From contig QANU01085255.1 of NCBI GenBank assembly GCA_003254905.1, positions 467,993-531,992 on the forward strand: DNA of 64,000 nt, read 5' to 3'. The notes beneath the pieces were generated by a model that saw only the letters and a program-made list of their open reading frames with translations, had not been told where the DNA came from and did not search any database. The position numbers were made by a program, and so were the translations under genes. The stretch is from Nissolia schottii. Its lineage: Eukaryota > Streptophyta > Magnoliopsida > Fabales > Fabaceae. Below are positions 49,090 through 61,735 of this stretch, piece after piece (positions within the stretch are counted from its first letter, which is position 1; the number at the start of each line of letters is the position of its first letter).

Positions 49090-52000
49090 CACGGCTAACC
49101 ATGAATTTTTTATTTGGACACTTTTAAACATATGCGACACGTGTTAAATGAGTGTCTTTGTGTGTTGGTGTCCACAGTGTGTCAGACACAAATACACAAT
49201 AATATCACGAAGTATTCGTGCTTTCTAGCTCTCAACCAGTTACCTTGAGTTTGAGTAATCGAAATAAAGATATATTGTTGAATGATCCCTACCTCCAGCA
49301 TACATTGTAAGTTGTAATTTTCCATGACCAGTTCAGGAAACAACCATTGAATTTAAATCTTGAAATTTATGATTATCACACTGTAAAACGAGATTAAGGA
49401 CAAGAATGACATACCTGGATCCATATCGTGATTTAATCGAATTCTTTTCACCTTTTTTCCTTTTGAACTTTTCAATCCCTTCTGATGGTGAGAATAGTGT
49501 TTTCCTAAAGCAGACAACAAACCCTAATGATTTCTGAATCCTTATTTTTCTTTGAGTAACTGCCATCTAATTTATAAGGGAGATGGGAGGGTCGATTTTA
49601 CCAAAATACCCCCCACTAACTCTATCATCTTTTATAGAATTAATTGCCATCATCTTAATTCCCTTTTATTGGAGTTAGTACTATTATTAGTTACATGGAC
49701 CAAATTATCATGAGATTAACATAATCTTACATACATGACCTACTGTTTAGTCATACCATATTAGTCAAATTCACGATAACGAGACTTAGATGTTGATGAT
49801 TCGACAAAAATAAAATTAGATAGATCTTCATTTTTCTATCTAAGGTCAATAGATAATACACATTTTAGTTTATCAACCCTAATTCTAATTGTTTTTTTCA
49901 AAGGTAAAATATTGCATTTATTAGTCAAATGAGTAACAAGAATAAAGAGATCTAAGGACCAAACGTAGACTTAACGCACAAAGATTTCTCATATAGCTGG
50001 CACAACAACAAAGAATATGAAAATGCTAAAGAAAGACATAAAATAAAGTAGAATTAAACTAACAAAACCTAGACTCAATATCATAACTCAAGGAAGATTA
50101 CTTGTTGGTTGCTACTCCTAATACCCAATCATCATCATCACACGACTTTCGCAATAGTAGCCCCAATTTAGCGTCTTGCTTCTTTGGTTTTGAATTTTCT
50201 AGTCATGTCCCACGATTGTAAAGGGATGCACAAAGGCGACGAAGATTGAACTGGGGACTAATGTGTTAGGAGTGACAAGAAAATCCTAATGGTGCTAGAG
50301 GTTTTCCTCTACTGGTGTTTTTAGACGCTTGGTTAGCTACATGAAACCTGGATATGAAATTTATTTAGCATTTGGACTGAAATTTAATTTTAATTATTTT
50401 GTTACAAAGCAAAAAAGTATTGATCAGATATAAGGCAGATTGTCATGTTCAAATACTCGCCCACGCAAAAGGAAAAAGAATTTCGAGTTCTTCTTAACGA
50501 GAAAGATTCTATTGATTACATTTTTACGGACCCAAAATAAAAAGATAGATCAAAAAAAGAAACTCAAGTGATGAACTCATGAAGAATGAAACGCTACATA
50601 AGAAGAAATATAGGCTCACGTTATAACATTGAATCTCAAAATTCATATTTGCTGATTTGTTGTGAAAATGAAAGCCACTGCCAAGAGTTAAAAGATAACA
50701 AAAGTATAAGGACGGGCGTTTAATTAATAGTAATGGTTTGAACGAGGACCCTAAGAACATAATAACTAGAATCCAATACCAATGGACATGGGAAGAGTGG
50801 TTGTTGGGAACTAGGAAATGGATTATGATCACATGCGTGTGAATTGATACTTTGCTTGAGAAGGGAGGAGAAGCTAGCTAGTGAGGGCCCACAGAGAGAC
50901 CACTAAGGCTAACTGGCTCCATTCCAAGATTTGACAGTGCTGCTACCTGGCCCCTGTAACTATTGAAAATCTGTATCTCCTATACATGTAGATACGATAT
51001 GTTATTTATATTTATTTTAACATGTTTGTCATTATAAATATGTGTTAGAGATGGTATATTACACTAAATTAATGACTATAAATATTTTTCCCATTTTAAA
51101 TTAAGTATTACTTTCATTTTATTTAGAACATTGATAAACTAAGTGATAAATTAATATATTTAAACACAATACGTTCAATTAAAAAAAGTACAAGCGATAG
51201 ATTATTTGGGCACGAGAGTACTACTCTTCTTACAAAATACATTTTAAACATCAAATATAATATAAACACCATATTTAATCTTTTAGAATAGGGTAAGAGA
51301 TAAAAATATCCAAATAGCACCAAATTTTTCATATAAGTATTCTAACTACCTCTGAGCTATGTTCTTTCCTCGTAAACTGCAATATTCGTGATATATAGAG
51401 CCGCATTTTCCTGATGCCACGTGTTCGGTTACATACACCTCTCATCTTCTTCTTCTTCGCGGGACCCACATTCCACCGACCAACTCAATCTGGTCGACGA
51501 TCCTCATGCCTCCCAAGGTCCCAAATCCCTAACCCCACCCTCACCCAATCTAGAAATTTCCACTCTCTCTATTTATTTATTTATTCTTTTCTCTTTTTTT
51601 TTTTCCTTCGTTTTTTTTAGTCGCCCCGCGATTTTGGTTTCAAACATTGCATTGCCGCTGCTGTTCTATTTAGCCCATAATTGAAAGCATCAAAATTTAA
51701 TCCATAAAAAAGAAAGTGATTTTAGTAAAATTAATGGATACCCTTTAGTGGGGAGTTATATTTAATTAAAAAAATATGCATGCACTTTATGTATACTCTT
51801 TCTGCTGCTGATTACTATATGTCACTAGGCAATTGTTCAAAATATTGTCACTCATTTTTGTCTGTTTGTTTGTTTTTTTTCCTATGCATCATTTATTATT
51901 AATTTTTTAGCCATGCCCGTAATAAAGTTTTACTGAAGAATGTAATAATCAACATAATAATAGGGTAAAAAATTAAAATTTAAAGGGTTTTGCCAACCAT

Positions 52001-53242
52001 TAGTTAAAGAAAATAAAATGATAGTGTTAATTTTTAAGTTTATTAAATATTTGATATTGTTAAAAACACACAAATTTTATATATTTTAATACGAACTTAT
52101 AATTTATATTTTTTTAAAGAAGTGTTATTAGAATCCTTGATAGCAAAATTTAAAAATAAATGAGGTTAATATAATAAAATTTTATATAAATTACTCTTAA
52201 TTATGAGTTTCTTAATATTTGTGCATTTCTCAAAAGAGACAAATAAATCAAAATGAAAGAAGTACTTATTAGTCCTTCTTCCACCAGCTTGATAGATTAA
52301 TACCTTACTATGGAGAATAAATCTTTTCAATTGAGTCTTTTATCAATTAAAATGAAATTAAATTTCTTGAGTCATGTTTTTTTTAATGTGAGAGATTATA
52401 TTTGACTACAATAACAAAAAATTTATTCTTAATATTATGATATATAAGAGTTTGTTAAAGTATAAAGCAATATAATGTATTGATTACACCATCCATATAT
52501 ACACACAAAGTACTGAAGTACTGTATGAACTTATACGTACAACCTAACTTCATACATTATACCATATCAAACATGCCCATATATTCTTTTCTTAACGGAA
52601 GTGCTAAATCCAAATAACAACATCACCTTATGTAGTTGTGTCTTGGGATGTTTTGGGCACAGTTTTCCATCACTTACTTTTACTTTTCTTATGTTTCCCT
52701 CTTGTGTGTCCTTTGACTGATCCTATAAATTTGACCGGTCAAACCAACCAACATGCCTGACCCCACCAACATTCCATGCCCCACCGCGTATTTTGTACCC
52801 TCCAATCTCTGTTTAACTTAATTATCCCTCTCAACATCGTCATCAAATCATCCATGCATTTTCAAACACATTTCCATTTCAATCACCACACAAACTAAGG
52901 TTAAATTTTTCATAGGATCCAAAGTGTGTTTAACAGTGCGATCAATCATTGCTTGCTAATTAATTTCCATCAAGTACTCCACAACATATACTATAATAAA
53001 AGCATGAAATCATCATAATATATAGTTGTTGGTAACATAGATTTTCCCGCCATCAACTCCAAGATTTCATACCAGTGGAGAGGCATAACACCCAATTTAG
53101 GAACAAATCAAAAGGTAGAGAGTGAATACTCACATTACATTACAAATATGTAGGATCTACTTTTTCTTTTGCAGAGGGTTAAATTCACAACCTATAAGTC
53201 TATAAAAGTCCCTATGATGTCTAATTAGTTGAATATATTGCA

Positions 53243-53286
<44 letters not shown>

Positions 53287-54355
53287 TGCCATATTTGTTT
53301 CTCCTTATTTTTAATCCAATTTACGGGATGTGGACATAATAGCTAAGATTTTTAGGTTACCGATCAGTTTGGGTGGGTTGCATGTTCATCTCTAATTTGT
53401 AAACTAGAAAAAAATAAAGTGCCTGATATGAATTATTTAATTAATTAAGGATTAAATTTTGATAACATGTAATGATGGCTGTTAACTTTAACCTAAGTTT
53501 TAATATTAAAAAATATGACTCCCAAGTTGCAGATCGATTGTGGAAAAGTGAGGGAGCACCTTTTCAACCAGCTAAGCGACAAATTAATCTCCATGTGTGA
53601 GGAATAACCTAATCAATTTTTTTTTCGATAGACATAACCTAATCAACTATAGCTGTTAATCAATCAAATAAACAATAAGACTAAGCTAATCATTTGATTC
53701 TGCACCGGCAAATAATGGTAATTGTCAAAGAATAGTTTCATGTATGTTTGGCTCTCATCAGTAGAATCTAAGTTTTACAAATTTATGTTGGATCAGTTGG
53801 AAAAGAGATCATGGGCCATTATTGTGCTGTATTTTCCAAGGCTATGCTCTATATTGAGTTATTTGAGTGTCAATGTATATGGGTCTTCAATCTTTTTGTT
53901 TTTTTGGTACATATATCTTTTTATTGAGTTACACAAATAATTTACATAGCTGAAAATAATATTTTCTGTAACATAATTATTAAGGGGGCGTTTTTGAATT
54001 AACATATCAATATTATTTTCCCCAACGCCCAAACTAAACTCAAATCTTGCAATTACATATCTGTATTGTTAAGACAATCCATTACATGAGGCTCTTGTGT
54101 AATAGGATATGAGAAGGGAAAATATATACATCCTTATTTTGTAAATACAGAGATTAATTTTAAGATTTAATCTCATAACTTTTAAATTACGGAATAATAA
54201 TCTTATCGTGGCGTCAAATTATATATATATATATATATAGACACACACCCCAATTCTTGAACCATGGCAGAGGCAGACATCATAAACTTTAGCTATATGT
54301 TAGTAAAAAGATTTTTTTGTTTTGGTATCCATTATTATTCTTACATGGATTTTTT
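49090..54355. other. Gene-poor AT-rich spacer
   Basis: No gene was recognised. Short frames near 49333-49566 and 51414-51684 have no family likeness and lie in low-complexity DNA. TA microsatellites are at about 53246-53284 and 54222-54240. The remainder is unannotated AT-rich sequence. Confidence 0.5.
53246..53284. repeat. TA dinucleotide microsatellite
   Basis: About 19 TA units in an uninterrupted run; a likely length-variable site. Confidence 0.95.
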
Positions 54356-56740
54356 GGTGTCCTTAGGGCACCATACCCTCCCACTTAAAAATATGTAATT
54401 TAATAGAGCTGTGATTATTGCACACCAGATTATTGCACATCCGGTGCACATATGGCACAAGAACTACCCATGGTGCCTCGATCCCAACAAAATGGGAGAA
54501 CGTGCCCCACTCTCTCAAAACTTGTGCATGTCACACGCTCTCTCATTAAATCCCTCAGCACACCAATCGTTCACATTTCGTAGAGAAACGTGAAAACCTT
54601 TATTCTCCCACGACATAAACCTCTCGTCTTCATCCCACGAACACCACCCTCTCATCTTCCTCTCCATCACTACTTCTTCTTCCTCATTCTTCTGTAACCA
54701 CATTTTTCAACTCTTCCATCGCAAGGATTTCTTTTTGTCTCCGTAACTACTAATAAGACCTAACCCTTACTAGTTCATTTCTTTTTCCAAGTTAATCGTC
54801 GAACAAAAAACCCTATCCTTCTTTCCTTTTGCTAATTTTGCTTCTGATAAAAACCTTTTTTTCTCTTCTCTCTTTTGTTCGGATAAATAATGGTTATGTC
54901 TTGTTGTTTAAGAAAGTTATGTCTCATTTTACGAATGGTTGTGTCTAAAAATGAAAAAGGTTGTGTCTGAGTAAAATAAATGGTTGTGTCTGATTAAAAC
55001 AAATGGTTGTATCTGAGTAAAATAAATGGTTGTGTCTAAATATGAAAATGGTTGTGTCTGAGTAAAATAAATGGTTGTGCTGAGTAAAATAAATGGTTGT
55101 GTCTAAATATGAAAAAGGTTGTATCTTAATAAAATAAATGGTTGTATCTGAGTAAAATAAATGATTGTATCTCGTTCTCTACTATGATTGTGTCTGGTGT
55201 TGGTGAGTTGGTTGTGTCTTTCGTACTTATGTCTACCTATGGTTAAGTCTGTAACGCTCTATGGTTAGATCTGATGAGAGATAAATGGTTAGGTCTGTCT
55301 ACGTTATGTACATTAATTGGTGGGTTTGTCAATGAAATAGTTGTATATGCCTATGCGGAGTGTATGGTTGTGTCTACACAATCGAAAGGTTGTGTCTCGT
55401 ACTTCGTCACGGTTAGGTTTGTGTTTACTAGTTGGTTGTGTCTTTCTGCATTATATCGTTGTATCTTCCTATTTTAAAATACCTTCAAGTTCTTCAAAGT
55501 TTGACACCATCATCCTTGCATTCTCGTAAAAAATGTTGCTAAAACAATCTCTTCATTGTTAACGTCAGTGGTAACTTGAGTTGGAGTATTGGAGCTACAT
55601 AGCACACTCTCTGTGAAGTAAGACACAATGACTGTGTTATAAGAGACCTAACCATTATTCAATTATAGACCTAACTTATCAACTTTGTAAGACATAACTT
55701 TGGTTTATACCTAGACACAACCATCGTATTATTATAAGACACAACCATTTGTTATAAGAGGCCTAACTTGAGTTGGAGTACTCGAGCCACGTAGCACACT
55801 CTATGTGAAGTAAAACACAACGATTGTGTTATAAGAGACCTAACCATTATTCAATTATAGACCTAACTTATCAACTTTGTAAGACATAACTTTGATTTAT
55901 ACCTAGACACAACCATTTTATTATAAGAGACCTAACCGTCATTTTATTTTAGACCTAACATAAAACATTTGTAAGACATAGCCGTTGTTTATCTTTAGAA
56001 ATAACCGTCAAGTATATGATAATTTACTAAATAATTATCTTCCAACAATGTGAGTTGGGGTCGCGCTGCCGTAACATTGTTGAAACTTTCCAACAACTCC
56101 ATGAACGACGATTCCTTGCCAAAGAAATTTAGTGGATTCGTCGTCGACGGCTCCATGAACCGATATTATAACAGATCAAAATCGCATAACAGATGAAGAC
56201 ATAAAAAACGAACAAGTGACAACGAAATGATAAACTAGAGCAGATCAAAACGCAAAGAGAATGAGAAAACGTAGTGGAATGAGCAGTTATCTAGCCGAAG
56301 AAGGTGTGTGGTTGGTTAGGGTGAGTAGTTTACTGACTTAGCCGAGGGTTTTAATAAAATAGGATGGGTGTGCAACAGGTGTTCAAGCACTAAGTGCGCA
56401 AGGATAATTATCCAATTTAAAATTATATCAATTTAAAAATTGTTGAATAATTATAAAAATATTCACAATGATGTCTTAATTTAAGTTTGATTATATTTTT
56501 TTTAATTTTTATATTTAAAAATTGAATCTTCAAATTACATGATTATTTAAATTTTTTAAAATTTTTAGTTCAAATTTGGGATTTGATATTTGAAAATAAA
56601 AATTAGAGAAATTATGTAAGCTAACATAAACTAAGATATTATTATGAATATTTTTATGACTATTTGATAATTTTTAAATTAATATAATATTAAATTACAT
56701 GTTTTAGAGTAAGAGAGTATGGTACACCATAGAACTCACC
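54356..56740. mobile_element. MITE carrying a second transposon inside it
   Basis: The outer ends mirror each other: ggtgtccttagggcacc, ccataccctcccac and atgtaatttaat on the left; ggtgagttctatggtg, accatactctcttac and atgtaatttaat on the reverse strand at the right. Leaving out the inner insert (54404-56413), the element is about 375 bases and AT-rich, as usual for a MITE. No target duplication was fixed for it. Confidence 0.6.
54404..56413. mobile_element. Inner TIR element with head-to-head ATGGTTGTGTCT arrays
   Basis: AATTTAA flanks both ends (54397-54403 and 56414-56420) as a 7-base target duplication within the MITE. The ends show related inverted wording (GATTATTGCACACC on the left, AATTATCCTTGCGCAC on the reverse strand at the right). 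From about 54885 to 55450 the word atggttgtgtct recurs roughly every 23-24 bases, often spaced by gagtaaaataa. From about 55620 to 56000 the same word recurs on the opposite strand (agacacaaccat, gacctaaccat). The 54600-54720 part is rich in CTTCTTC. There is no transposase. It resembles Mutator-type non-autonomous elements. Confidence 0.6.
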
Positions 56741-56745
56741 CCAAA

Positions 56746-56778
<33 letters not shown>

Positions 56779-59700
56779 TGTTTGAAAAGGAATTGGGGTT
56801 TTTGTTTGGGGGGGGGGGTGAACATGACGACTATAATGGGAAATTATGTGCGTGTATAGTGACAATGTGAAAAATAAAGCCTAGGAAGTTCGATGGAATA
56901 AGTGGAAGTTGAGTAAGACAAGTCACTCACTGCGGACAGATTATTGTCGATCATGATAAGGTTTCAGAGTGAAGGGACCACCATGTACCCAATTTGAAGG
57001 GCCAAAAGACCCAAACCAAGTAAAGCATAAATTGACTAATAAATTTGGGGTTAGTGATGACTGACTACTGATGTGGCTACCATTGCTATCATGACCATAC
57101 ATATGTATGTATGTACACAAGGCACTACAAACGTGTTTCATGTAGTAATAATAACACATTAAAATCAGAACAACGATTTAGACGTCTAGTTACCTAATTA
57201 GGATTTAGATTAAGATTTATATTCAGTAATTTTTTCTTATTCTTAGTTTTAATCCGTACGATCAGAGTGAACCTTGACATAATGATATGTTACAGTTCTC
57301 TTTGTAAAATATCGCATATATACTTCTATCATGTTCAGATACATAAAGTGAGGATCTCATGCATTGAACCGCCCTTCTTAATTTAAAGTGGTAAGTTTAT
57401 TTTTTATTTTGTTGTTATTTAATAAGTTATATCAAGTGTAACCATTTAATCTTTTTATGGTTGCCTATTTAATAGCATCAAGTGTAACCATTTAATATTT
57501 TTTTTTTTTGGTTGTTTGCCCGGTTCCAAAGCTTTGTCTTAACTAATTCGGGTCGATCCAAGTCGCGCACCTGATTGTAGTAAGGATAACTGTGTACATA
57601 AGGTCTTGAACTCAAATTGCTTACTACTCGGACTAACCTTTGTAACCATTTAATCTATTTAATCTATACTATGTATAAAGATAATATAAAATATTAAAAG
57701 CTAACTTTAAGTTTCTCTTGACTCTTTTTAATTTTTTTTTCAATTTCACTAACTATTTTCTTTTAAATTCATTATTATTTACATATTTATATGTATGTAT
57801 TTTATCCGCGTATCCCATTAACAGGCAACATCTGAATATCGGCTAACTCACTAATATCATTTTATTAAATTAATTTTTAATTATATTAATATTAAAAAAA
57901 TACATATATCATAATTAATCACAAGTTCAATACTTAACTGCCGCTAGTCTATATAAACTTTTTAGTAATATTTATGTTTAATACATTAAATCATAACAAG
58001 AAAAATATTTTTGGTTGATTCCACCCAAAGGACTTATTAATATAAAAGCAATCTCTTATCATACGAGATCGTGAGTTTGATTTTTATTATCGATACGAAA
58101 ACAACTTTAATAAATTAGAACAAGAATAAAAGGAAGCAAATGGGATGAACAAGAACCGTTATTGTGTGTGAATGAGTGAATGAATGCATAAAAATGGAAT
58201 GTAAAGGTTTTTTTTTATGAAGAAGACGAAGGTGAAGATCCTGTGTCACAGTCAGCATTGTCCCCAGCCATCATTACCAGTCCACATCACCCGGACATTC
58301 AACAAACGACGAAAATAATAGTTAATATATCTCATTGCTTGTTATGAGGGACCCACACACACCCCATCATCCAAAAACATCACTACTTCATTCTCACCCC
58401 CTTCTTAGACCAAATCTCTGTTTTTCTTCTTGTCCCAGAATAATAACTGTATTAGATTCCATTAATAAATAGGGGCTGGGCAGGGCATTTTTTTTTGTTA
58501 AAATTTTGATTTGAGGACCGGATAAAATAAATAAATAAATAAATAAAAAAGAATGCATGGGAACGCTGAATGCAAGACGTTCATGTTTGGGGGCTGAGAA
58601 GATCGCCAAAGATTCTGTCGATGAATTTAGAAGAAGAAAATAACTCCATTTTTTCTCGGCTCATGCCTATTATAAACTAGAAAATGGAGTAAATTATCAT
58701 TTTTATCCTTAAAATTAGCACGATCAATTAAATTTGCTCCAAAACAAAAAGAGGAAAATATAAATTCAATAAATCTACAATGGAAGTCATTAAAGGTCTC
58801 TTTACGAAGGTTGTAAAAATCTCGATTTAAATATCAAAATCTAACGATTTTATAATTTTAAAGAAGTTAACCTATCCCACTATTTTTAATTAGATTGAAT
58901 GATTCTACGATTTAAATCATATTATGATTTCACGTTTTATGATTTTATTTTGTTCTTCTAATCTTGTAGGATACGTCGATTTTAACATCTTTGCTCTACA
59001 CATTAATTTTAAAAATACACAATTTAAACCTCAACCCTTTATTAATGTGAATCAATATTAAACTGTTTGAAAATCGTTGTATTTATTATTTTACATTTTA
59101 GTTATTCATTAAAATATTAATATTAGTTCACATAACTTTTTTTTAAAATCACATATATTCTTTTAACTGAGACAATTTTATTTGAGTCTAAGGTAATGCC
59201 ATTAGAGTGTTTAAACAAAACTTAAACTCAGAGACTTTTAATTAAGACATATGCTATTGTGGCTAAATAACTCGGTAACAAAAATATCAAATATTGTCCA
59301 TAGGCGATGAATGAATTGAGGGTATGATGGTGAAGTTGGAGGGCATGGTGGATGAGTGGGGACCAAATATGGCCTGGCCAGTCCAAAGAGGGTGGGGTCC
59401 ATTTAACAGTTGCATCCACTCAACACAGCGGACCCCACTACCATCACAGACAGACAGAGACTGAATGTTTTGGAGGGTTTCTCTTCTTCTTCTTCCTTTT
59501 TTTATTATTTTTTTATGTTTTTTTATATATATTTATTTTATTTCTAGTTCGTATGAAACCGTTGCACAACAGATTTGGAAGTGAGTTAAGCCATGAACAT
59601 GACTAGGATATTTTTAATGCTTTCTCTGCTTGCAAGCCAAACTCATCTTGTACGGCAAATACCATCATTATCCTCTCTCTCTCTCTCTCTCTCTCCTCTA

Positions 59701-59992
59701 TTGGGATTGCTTGCTTTTTTTTCTTTTTCTATATATATACACACACATGTAGACAACTACACCGGTGCCTTCTATTACCTCAACTACTTTGCATTCCATT
59801 TCTCTTCGTTCTATCTATCTTTGCTCTTAAGTTTCTCAACCCCACCCCCCTCCCTCCCCTTTTCCCTTTTTCTCCCTTCTCTTTTCTTTTCTTTTCTTTT
59901 CCCTTGTTCCGTATATATTCACCACAAGCACACACAAACAAAAAGCAAAAGGACTTAATTTTCAGAAGTGCTTAATATCTGGAATTGTATGG
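56741..59992 (+). promoter_or_regulatory. Spacer and promoter/5' UTR of the Dof gene
   Basis: An ATT microsatellite begins at about 56747 and a G-run lies at about 56809-56818. A short repeat near 57490-57640 (around ggtcgatccaagtcgcgc) is unidentified. Near the Dof gene, a CT run at about 59672-59697 is followed by CTATATATATACAC (about 59729), which can serve as a TATA box. A long pyrimidine tract at 59830-59905 is typical of plant leaders. A six-codon upstream ORF (ATG 59989, TAG ending 60006) overlaps the Dof start codon. Confidence 0.5.
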
Positions 59993-60301
59993 ATGGATCC
60001 TTCTAGTGGACAACAACAACAACACCAGGTAAAGGATATAATATGATACATCCATCATGCATGGATCCTTCTATTTTTATTTTATTTTGAATATCACATT
60101 CCTACTTGTTGCCTTTACTTCTTTTTTTTTTTAATTTAAATTTTTGGTGCTTTATTAGTTTTGAATTTTTTGATTCTTTATCAAGAGCAACCTAGAAGGA
60201 GTAAGAATGAACAAGAGAGAAAAATGATCCATCTATTTTACGCACAAAATTTTCACTCTTTCTAGACATCCTTAGAATCCCTCTTTCTTTATCATACATA
60301 C

Positions 60302-60349
<48 letters not shown>

Positions 60350-61735
60350 TGTGTGATTTCAAATTGATCTCTTCTATTAGGCTTGAAATCCAAACTTTGG
60401 GCAAACTAATTTAACTTTCCGTTGTCCATCGCTGTGAACCATGCTTGAGAATCGGACTAATTTCAACAATTGAAAAATCACGTTACTTTATCTACTTGTT
60501 TGGACTAATTTATGTGATTGTCAAATTAATTTGTATATTGCAACATTGACTCTCCATTTCCAAAACTGCACATGTCTATGTGTACGTAAATACATGCATC
60601 ATACACAATCATCACTTAGATCTAGCTGAGTGAAAAATTGGTTGTTCATGTAATATTTGTTGTTTATTGCAGCAAATGTCAAGCCAGCAGTCACTAGAGA
60701 ACATGATAGGTTGCAACTCAAAAGCAGGAGGAGTGGGGCAGCAGCAGCAGGAGAGGAAGCCAAGGCCACAGCCAGAACTAGCCCTGAACTGCCCCAGATG
60801 TGACTCCACTAACACCAAGTTCTGTTACTACAACAACTACAGCCTCTCCCAGCCAAGGTAATTTTTTTAATAAATTTTTTTGTTATAGTTTGTGAATTTT
60901 ATTAATCAAACCCAGAGAGGGCAAATGAAGCACAATAATAACAGATCACTTAAAGCCACCGAAACTCAATAATGCTCAACAATACAGGTACTTCTGCAAG
61001 TCATGCAGGAGATACTGGACCAAAGGAGGCTCACTCAGGAATGTTCCTGTGGGTGGAGGGTGCCGGAAGAACAAGAGATCTTCATCATCTTCCTCATCAG
61101 CATCATCAAGGAGGTCTCAGGATCATGCATTCACATCCAATAATCTCAATAATCCACTCATCAATGGAATCCATCATTTGTCTTATGATCACCATCAATC
61201 TAGTGACCTCACCTTAGCACTTGCAAGGCTCCAAAAACAATCATGTGGCATGCAATTGGGTTTTGATGACCATGATCTCTCAATTTTGGGGAACCCCACA
61301 AGCTCCCTTTGTGACATCCTTGGCAACCAACAAGGCCTCAACCACACAACAACCACCACCTCTGGGTTCTTGGATGCACTTAGGAGTGGGTTCCAAGGAA
61401 CACACAACAATAGTATGTACTATTCATCATCATCATATAATGGGAATGGGGACATGGGGGAAGTGGTGGACAATGGAAACTCTTCTTGTGGGGAGATGAG
61501 TAACATGATCCCTTATGATCATGATCAAGGGTTGTGCAATGCAGCCACTCAGGCAGTGAGTGTGACTACCATGAAGCAAGAGCACATGACTGAAGGTAGG
61601 GTGTTGGGGGGTTTCCCATGGCAGCACAGCATTAGTGGAGATCACACAAACATGGGTGAGATTGACTCAGCAAGAGCTAGTTGGAATGGCTTCACATCTT
61701 CTTGGCATGGACTTCTCAATAGTCCTCTGATGTAA
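59993..61735 (+). CDS. Dof zinc-finger transcription factor (Dof2.1/Dof6-like)
   Basis: Exons are 59993-60028, 60673-60857 and 60988-61735, with GT/AG borders, coding for 322 residues. The Dof domain, a nuclear DNA-binding C2C2 finger that reads AAAG sites, spans about residues 50-105: [33 protein letters not shown], then [13 protein letters not shown]. The four zinc cysteines are at about 52, 55, 77 and 80. A serine run and a long Asn/His/Gly-rich region follow. The C-terminus (GGFPWQ..., [18 protein letters not shown]) resembles the tail of Arabidopsis Dof2.1. Start 59993 is used because the ATG four bases upstream runs into a stop. Intron 2 falls inside the finger, between PR and Y. The 7.3-kb distance to the next known coding unit upstream leaves a large private promoter. 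Targets are unknown. Confidence 0.92.
60296..60348. repeat. CATA/TA microsatellite in Dof intron 1
   Basis: A run of cata units passes into about 18 TA units. It is noncoding and likely length-variable. Confidence 0.9.

Noticed and set aside
51414-51684. Two overlapping frames starting near 51414-51421
   Set aside because: Ser/Phe-rich translation of simple CT-rich sequence, no homology recognised.
59593-59958. 121-codon frame just upstream of the Dof gene
   Set aside because: Low-complexity Leu/Ser/Phe sequence from CT-rich leader DNA; it fits a 5' UTR better than a gene.
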